DNA of 64,000 nt from the NCBI RefSeq assembly GCF_032397745.1, contig NZ_CP135921.1, forward strand, positions 7,986,501 through 8,050,500, given 5' to 3'. Numbering within the stretch: the stretch's first letter is position 1; each line of letters starts with the position of its first letter. The stretch is from Bradyrhizobium prioriisuperbiae. Its GTDB lineage: Bacteria; Pseudomonadota; Alphaproteobacteria; Rhizobiales; Xanthobacteraceae. Position numbers and translations under genes: made by a program. Shown piece by piece: positions 60,801 to 64,000 of the stretch. The notes below the pieces were generated by a model. That model saw only the letters and a program-made list of their open reading frames with translations. It was not told the origin of the DNA and ran no database searches.

Positions 60801-61354
60801 CGTTGCACCGTGGCAAAACGTTCCCGCAGCGTACCGGCATCGTGACACAGCTGCATGCCGATGCCGCCGCCACCGGCGGTGCTTTTCAGCATCAGCGGAA
60901 AGCCGATCCGTTCGGCTTCCTGCATGGCCTCCTCGATGGTCTCGAGCAGGTCGGAGCCCGGCAGCAGCGGCACATGGCTGAGTCTGGCGATCTCGCGCGC
61001 CTTGTGCTTCAGCCCGAACGCGTCAAGGTGTTCCGGACGCGGCCCGATGAAACGGATGCCGTGTTCGGCCAACCGCTCGGCAAAGCCGCGGTTCTCCGAC
61101 AGAAAGCCATACCCCGAATGCACGGCCTGCGCGCCGGTCGCAAGGCACGCGTTGATGATGGCGTCGACATCGAGATAACTTTCTGCCGCCGGCGCGGGAC
61201 CGACCCGCACCGCCTCATCCGCATCGAGCACCGAGCGCGTGAAACGATCGGCGTCGGAATAGACCGCCACCGAGGCAATCCCCATCCGGCGCAGCGTCCG
61301 GCCAATCCGCCCCGCGATCTCGCCGCGGTTGGCAATCAGAACCTTGCTGAACAT
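57809..61354 (-). CDS. Biotin-dependent urea/guanidine carboxylase
   Basis: This 1181-residue multidomain enzyme has biotin carboxylase at about 1-450 ([13 protein letters not shown], glycine loop [12 protein letters not shown] at 158-169, [16 protein letters not shown]). Next comes a carboxyltransferase domain of two KipA/KipI-like halves ([33 protein letters not shown], then [21 protein letters not shown] and [20 protein letters not shown]). A biotinyl domain with Lys1145 in ESMKMEIS ends the protein. It carboxylates urea to allophanate or guanidine to carboxyguanidine with ATP and bicarbonate. The two DUF1989 genes beside it favour guanidine. The start lies four bases after the upstream gene. 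No allophanate hydrolase gene is in the window. Confidence 0.92.
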   Translation of the reverse strand: [1181 protein letters not shown]

Positions 61355-61357
61355 GGC

Positions 61358-61999
61358 TCAGTCCTCGTCCGCTTCAAACACCACAACCTGCACCGGCGTC
61401 GGAAAGAAGCCGTTGCAGGGGTTGTTGATCTGCGGGCAGTTGGAGATCAGGCAGAGCACATCCATCTCGGCGACCATCTCGATGTAGTCGCCGGGCTTGG
61501 AGACGCCGTCGACCACGGTGAAATTGCCTGAAGCGTCGATCGGCACGTTCATGAAGAAGTTCAGGTTGGGCACGATGTCGCGCTTCGACAGGCCGTGCTT
61601 GGCCGCCTCGATCAAAAAATTCTCGCGGCAGGCATGGAGATATTTGGTGCCGTGGCCGAAACGAACCGTGTTGCTTTCGCAGGAGCAGGCCCCCGCCGAG
61701 GTGTCGTGCAGGCCGCAGGTGTCGGCGACAACGCGCAGCATGGCGCGCCCCTCGCTGGACATGATGCGGGTGCCGGTGGTGACATAGGCAGAGCCCTGCG
61801 CGCGCAGGGTGTCCTGGCCGCTGTAACGCTCCTGCAGGTCGGACGCGTTGTAAAACAGCGTATCGACCGCCTGCTGACCGTGGCTGTCGACAATGCGCAG
61901 CCTCTGGCCCTGGCGAACGATGGTGGACCAGGGCGCGCGCGCGGGAATTTCGGTGTCCAGCACGATGCGGGCCGATGACGGAATGGAATGTTTGGTCAT
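61358..61999 (-). CDS. Urea-carboxylase-associated DUF1989 protein (UAAP2; probable carboxyguanidine deiminase subunit)
   Basis: This 213-residue protein starts at ATG 61999, with GGGGTGAG upstream. DUF1989 features include RIVDSHGQQAVDTLFYNA, TTGTRIMSSEGRAML, the Cys-rich CGLHDTSAGACSCESNTVRFG and a C-terminal ISNCPQINNPCNGFFPTPV. The conserved Cys residues probably hold zinc. The DUF1989 pair encoded with guanidine carboxylase has been described as the heteromeric carboxyguanidine deiminase that yields allophanate and ammonia. The gene is tightly packed between its partner (five bases) and the carboxylase (three bases). Confidence 0.88.
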   Translation of the reverse strand: MTKHSIPSSARIVLDTEIPARAPWSTIVRQGQRLRIVDSHGQQAVDTLFYNASDLQERYSGQDTLRAQGSAYVTTGTRIMSSEGRAMLRVVADTCGLHDTSAGACSCESNTVRFGHGTKYLHACRENFLIEAAKHGLSKRDIVPNLNFFMNVPIDASGNFTVVDGVSKPGDYIEMVAEMDVLCLISNCPQINNPCNGFFPTPVQVVVFEADED

Positions 62000-62004
62000 G
62001 ACGC

Positions 62005-62841
62005 TCACCCCGCCACGCTGGAATCGAAGAAGAAGGCGTTGTTCTCGAAGGCGCGGATCGCTTCCGCACTTGCCGTCCGGCAGAGATCGTCGGCGCCGGC
62101 AGGCGCGGCGCGATACCGAATGATTTCGACCGGATCCTCGGCATAACGGGGCGACGGGTCGAGCGGATGCGGACAGTTTGACAGCGCGATCAAGAGATCC
62201 ATTTCGGCGCGCAGGTCGACGAAATCGCCGGCCTGGCGGCGGTCCGCCAGCCATTGAAAGCGCCCCTCGGCATCGACACTGACCGGTGCAAAAAAGCTGA
62301 TGCACGGCATCACGTCGCGCCGATCGAGCCCGAGCTTGCCGGCGGCAAGGATGAAATTGTCACGGGTGTTGCGATGAGCACCGGCCCCATAGCGGGCTGC
62401 GTTGGTCGCTGCCGTCGAGCCGCCGGCAAGGGTGTCATGGCCGGCGCCGGTGTCTTCGATGATGCTGAGCAGCGTGCGGCCCATGTCGGAGAGGATCACG
62501 CGTCCCTTCCGCAGGCTCGCTGCCCACTGCACCTTGATGGTGTCGGCATGGTTGAGCCGCTCGCTGGGGTCGGTTGCGCTCCACGCCAGCAGGCTGACAC
62601 AGGATGCGCCGCTGGTGTTGATCAGCCGCAGCGCCTCGCCGCGGTTGAGGCGCGTGGTCCAGTACCAGCCGCCGGGAATGATTTCGCGGTGGACGACCGC
62701 GCCGGCTGCGATCGGCGCGCCGTCACGCGATGTCGGCGGCGGCAGCGCGCGAGGCGCCTGCCCCTGGCCGGCGGCCTTCAATGCCTCGTAGCGCGTCTTG
62801 TAGGCCGCGATCTCGGCCTGCTGTTGTTCCGTCAGGATCAT
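62005..62841 (-). CDS. Urea-carboxylase-associated DUF1989 protein (UAAP1; probable carboxyguanidine deiminase subunit)
   Basis: This protein has about 278 residues. ATG 62841 gives MILTEQQQAEIAAYKTRYEALKAAG, with AAGGGC upstream; the frame runs 15 codons further. The DUF1989 core is VVHREIIPGGWYWTTRLNRGEALRLINTSG in outline, ILSDMGRTLLSIIEDTGAGHDTLAGGSTAATNAARYG in outline, and LIALSNCPHPLDPSP. The region matching the partner's CSCES cluster reads GGSTAATN here, so this subunit lacks that Cys set; one subunit of a heteromer losing the metal site would explain it. It is longer than its partner by an N-terminal helix. It is followed after five bases by UAAP2. Confidence 0.88.
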   Translation of the reverse strand: MILTEQQQAEIAAYKTRYEALKAAGQGQAPRALPPPTSRDGAPIAAGAVVHREIIPGGWYWTTRLNRGEALRLINTSGASCVSLLAWSATDPSERLNHADTIKVQWAASLRKGRVILSDMGRTLLSIIEDTGAGHDTLAGGSTAATNAARYGAGAHRNTRDNFILAAGKLGLDRRDVMPCISFFAPVSVDAEGRFQWLADRRQAGDFVDLRAEMDLLIALSNCPHPLDPSPRYAEDPVEIIRYRAAPAGADDLCRTASAEAIRAFENNAFFFDSSVAG

Positions 62842-62882
62842 GGTTTGCCCTTTCTCAGACAAGCGCGCCGGGTCGTCCCGGC

Positions 62883-63674
62883 TCATGCTCCTTGTTTGGC
62901 CGGGTCGTCCCGGCCAGAGCGAAATGTCGACAAATGACGCACGTCGGCGACGCGGCGTGGGTAGATCTCGAGATCGCGCGAAATGGTGGCGCCGTAGCGT
63001 TCACGCTCTTCAGGACGATTGCGGTTACGCTCAAACGCGATCACCCGCGTCGCCAGCCGGAACGCTTCGCTGAGGTCATGGGTCACCATCACCACGGTGA
63101 GCTCGGTCTCATTCCAGAGCCGTTTCATCAGCACATGGATGTCGGCGCGGATGCCTGGATCGAGCGCGCCGAACGGCTCGTCCAGCAGCAGAATTTTTGG
63201 GCCGCGCATCACGGCCTGCGCCAGCGCCAGGCGCTGCTGCATGCCGCCCGACAGCGAGGCCGGATATTTGTCTTCGTGGCCGGCGAGGCCAACCTCGGCG
63301 AGCAGCGCCATGGCCTGCTCCACCGCGGCGCGTTTGGCCGCACCGAACAGCCGGCCCGTCACCTTGGCCTGCTGCAGTTCGCGCCCGAGCACGACATTCT
63401 GCAGCACCGTGAGATGTGGAAACACCGAATAGCGCTGGAACACCACGCCCCGGTCGGCGTCCGGCTCCGGCTTCAGCGACTTGCCGTCGACCAGGATTTG
63501 CCCGCGGGTCGGGCTTTCCTCGCCCAGCAGCATGCGCAGGAAGGTGGTCTTGCCGCAGCCCGATGGCCCGACCAGCGCGATGAACGCGCGCGAGGCAACA
63601 TCGAGCGTGATCCGCTCCAGCACGATGTGGTCATCGTATTCCTTCCAGACGTCGTCGAAATGGATCGCGCTCAT
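62883..63674 (-). CDS. Nitrate/sulfonate/taurine-type ABC transporter ATP-binding protein
   Basis: This 263-residue ATPase starts at ATG 63674, preceded by GAGGGCGGA, and overlaps the permease stop by four bases (ATGA). Motifs are Walker A GPSGCGKTT, Q-loop VVFQRYSVFPHLT, signature LSGGMQQRLALAQA, Walker B ILLLDEPFGALDP and switch His VMVTHDLSEA. The LDEPFGALD form is typical of SsuB/TauB/NrtD ATPases. Transporters of this type encoded with urea/guanidine carboxylase take up the nitrogen substrate. The C-terminal tail of about 40 residues is charged and specific to this group. Confidence 0.92.
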   Translation of the reverse strand: MSAIHFDDVWKEYDDHIVLERITLDVASRAFIALVGPSGCGKTTFLRMLLGEESPTRGQILVDGKSLKPEPDADRGVVFQRYSVFPHLTVLQNVVLGRELQQAKVTGRLFGAAKRAAVEQAMALLAEVGLAGHEDKYPASLSGGMQQRLALAQAVMRGPKILLLDEPFGALDPGIRADIHVLMKRLWNETELTVVMVTHDLSEAFRLATRVIAFERNRNRPEERERYGATISRDLEIYPRRVADVRHLSTFRSGRDDPAKQGA

Positions 63675-64000
63675 TCCGCCCTCACCGATGCGAACCAGGG
63701 AAAGGCCTTGCGCTGCAGCAGGCGCAGTGCCGCGTCCATCAGGAAGGCGAGCAGCGTGATCCAGATCACGTAGGGAATGATCACGTCCATGGCGAGATAG
63801 CGCCGCACCAGGAAGATGCGATAGCCAAGACCGGAATCCGAGGCGATGGCTTCCGCGGCAATCAGGAACAGCCAAGCCGGCCCCAATTGCAGCCGCAACG
63901 AGTCGATCAGCCGCGGCAGGATCTGCGGCAGCACCACCCGCAGCGCCACCTGCCAGGTCGAGGCGCCGAGTGTCTGCGCCTTGATCAACTGCTCGCGCGG
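63671..64000 (-). CDS. Nitrate/sulfonate/taurine-type ABC transporter permease, N terminus beyond window
   Basis: Only the last 109 residues are in the window; the frame is open at the right edge. It has the coupling loop KAQTLGASTWQVALRVVLPQILPRLIDSLR in outline, then LGPAWLFLIAAEAIASDSGLGYRI and VIWITLLAFLMDAALRLLQRK, all usual in SsuC/TauC permeases. It overlaps the ATPase start by four bases. The binding protein and any guanidine riboswitch would lie beyond the edge. Confidence 0.9.
   Translation of the reverse strand, partial: PREQLIKAQTLGASTWQVALRVVLPQILPRLIDSLRLQLGPAWLFLIAAEAIASDSGLGYRIFLVRRYLAMDVIIPYVIWITLLAFLMDAALRLLQRKAFPWFASVRAE

Noticed and set aside
57743..61531. A 1262-codon open frame on the plus strand opposite the carboxylase gene
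   Set aside because: It is antisense to a gene with clear biotin carboxylase, carboxyltransferase and biotinyl motifs. Its product is rich in Arg, His, Gln and Asp without any fold signature, as expected for a high-GC shadow frame.
1..64000. Genomic island with mobile elements
   Set aside because: The polymer region has varied base composition, but I found no integrase, transposase, tRNA or flanking direct repeats that would mark an island boundary.

Overview
The window looks like chromosomal DNA of a Bradyrhizobiaceae-type alphaproteobacterium (Bradyrhizobium, Rhodopseudomonas, Afipia or Tardiphaga relatives). The grounds are high GC content, dense short operons, many ABC uptake systems with GntR/LysR regulators, and two intergenic palindromes of the kind widespread in Rhizobiales (6622-6726 and 49959-50004). 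The genus is an inference. I saw no tRNA, rRNA, CRISPR array, transposase or phage gene.

Layout. (1) 1-6624: a divergent catabolic locus. On the minus strand are an amino-acid-type ABC transporter and an M20 deacylase that runs off the left edge. On the plus strand are an unusual GntR regulator with two DNA-binding modules, a D-2-hydroxyacid dehydrogenase and an amidase/hydantoinase-type hydrolase. (2) 6724-10158: an NTF2-like protein, a cytochrome P450 and an NtaA/SnaA-type flavin monooxygenase. (3) 10298-14630: a serine acetyltransferase, the tricarballylate pair tcuB-tcuA and a GntR/FCD regulator, with a double palindrome just upstream of tcuA. (4) 14691-50238: a large exopolysaccharide region. 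(5) 50286-56788: D-amino-acid dehydrogenase, D-amino-acid transaminase, a glutamate/aspartate ABC transporter (gltIJKL-like) and a LysR regulator. (6) 57026-64000: a urea/guanidine carboxylase cluster with its two DUF1989 partners and a nitrate/taurine-type ABC transporter cut by the right edge.

The exopolysaccharide region holds most parts of a Wzx/Wzy-type pathway. These are an initiating undecaprenyl-phosphate sugar transferase (44583), UDP-glucose dehydrogenase (46565), four GT4 glycosyltransferases (18686, 19842, 23910, 25180), two flippase-like proteins (26387, 34259), a Wzy-like polymerase (36944), three acyltransferase-3 proteins and a hexapeptide acetyltransferase, a Wza-like outer-membrane lipoprotein (21174), a Wzc/ExoP-like co-polymerase with kinase fold (41814), and a PPP-type phosphatase (49023).

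The most unusual part is embedded in this region. A PrtD/PrtE-type type I secretion pair (15224-18264) sits in the same cluster as a 1450-residue protein (29282-33634) that has no signal peptide. That protein has an N-terminal clan-A glycoside-hydrolase-like domain, five tandem repeats of almost exactly 161 residues, and an RTX-like C terminus. A second, periplasmic clan-A glycosidase (22528) lies in the same cluster. I read this as a secreted, matrix-associated glycanase or adhesin working on the polymer made next door. That reading is inference; the domain order, repeat period and gene neighbourhood are read directly from the sequence.
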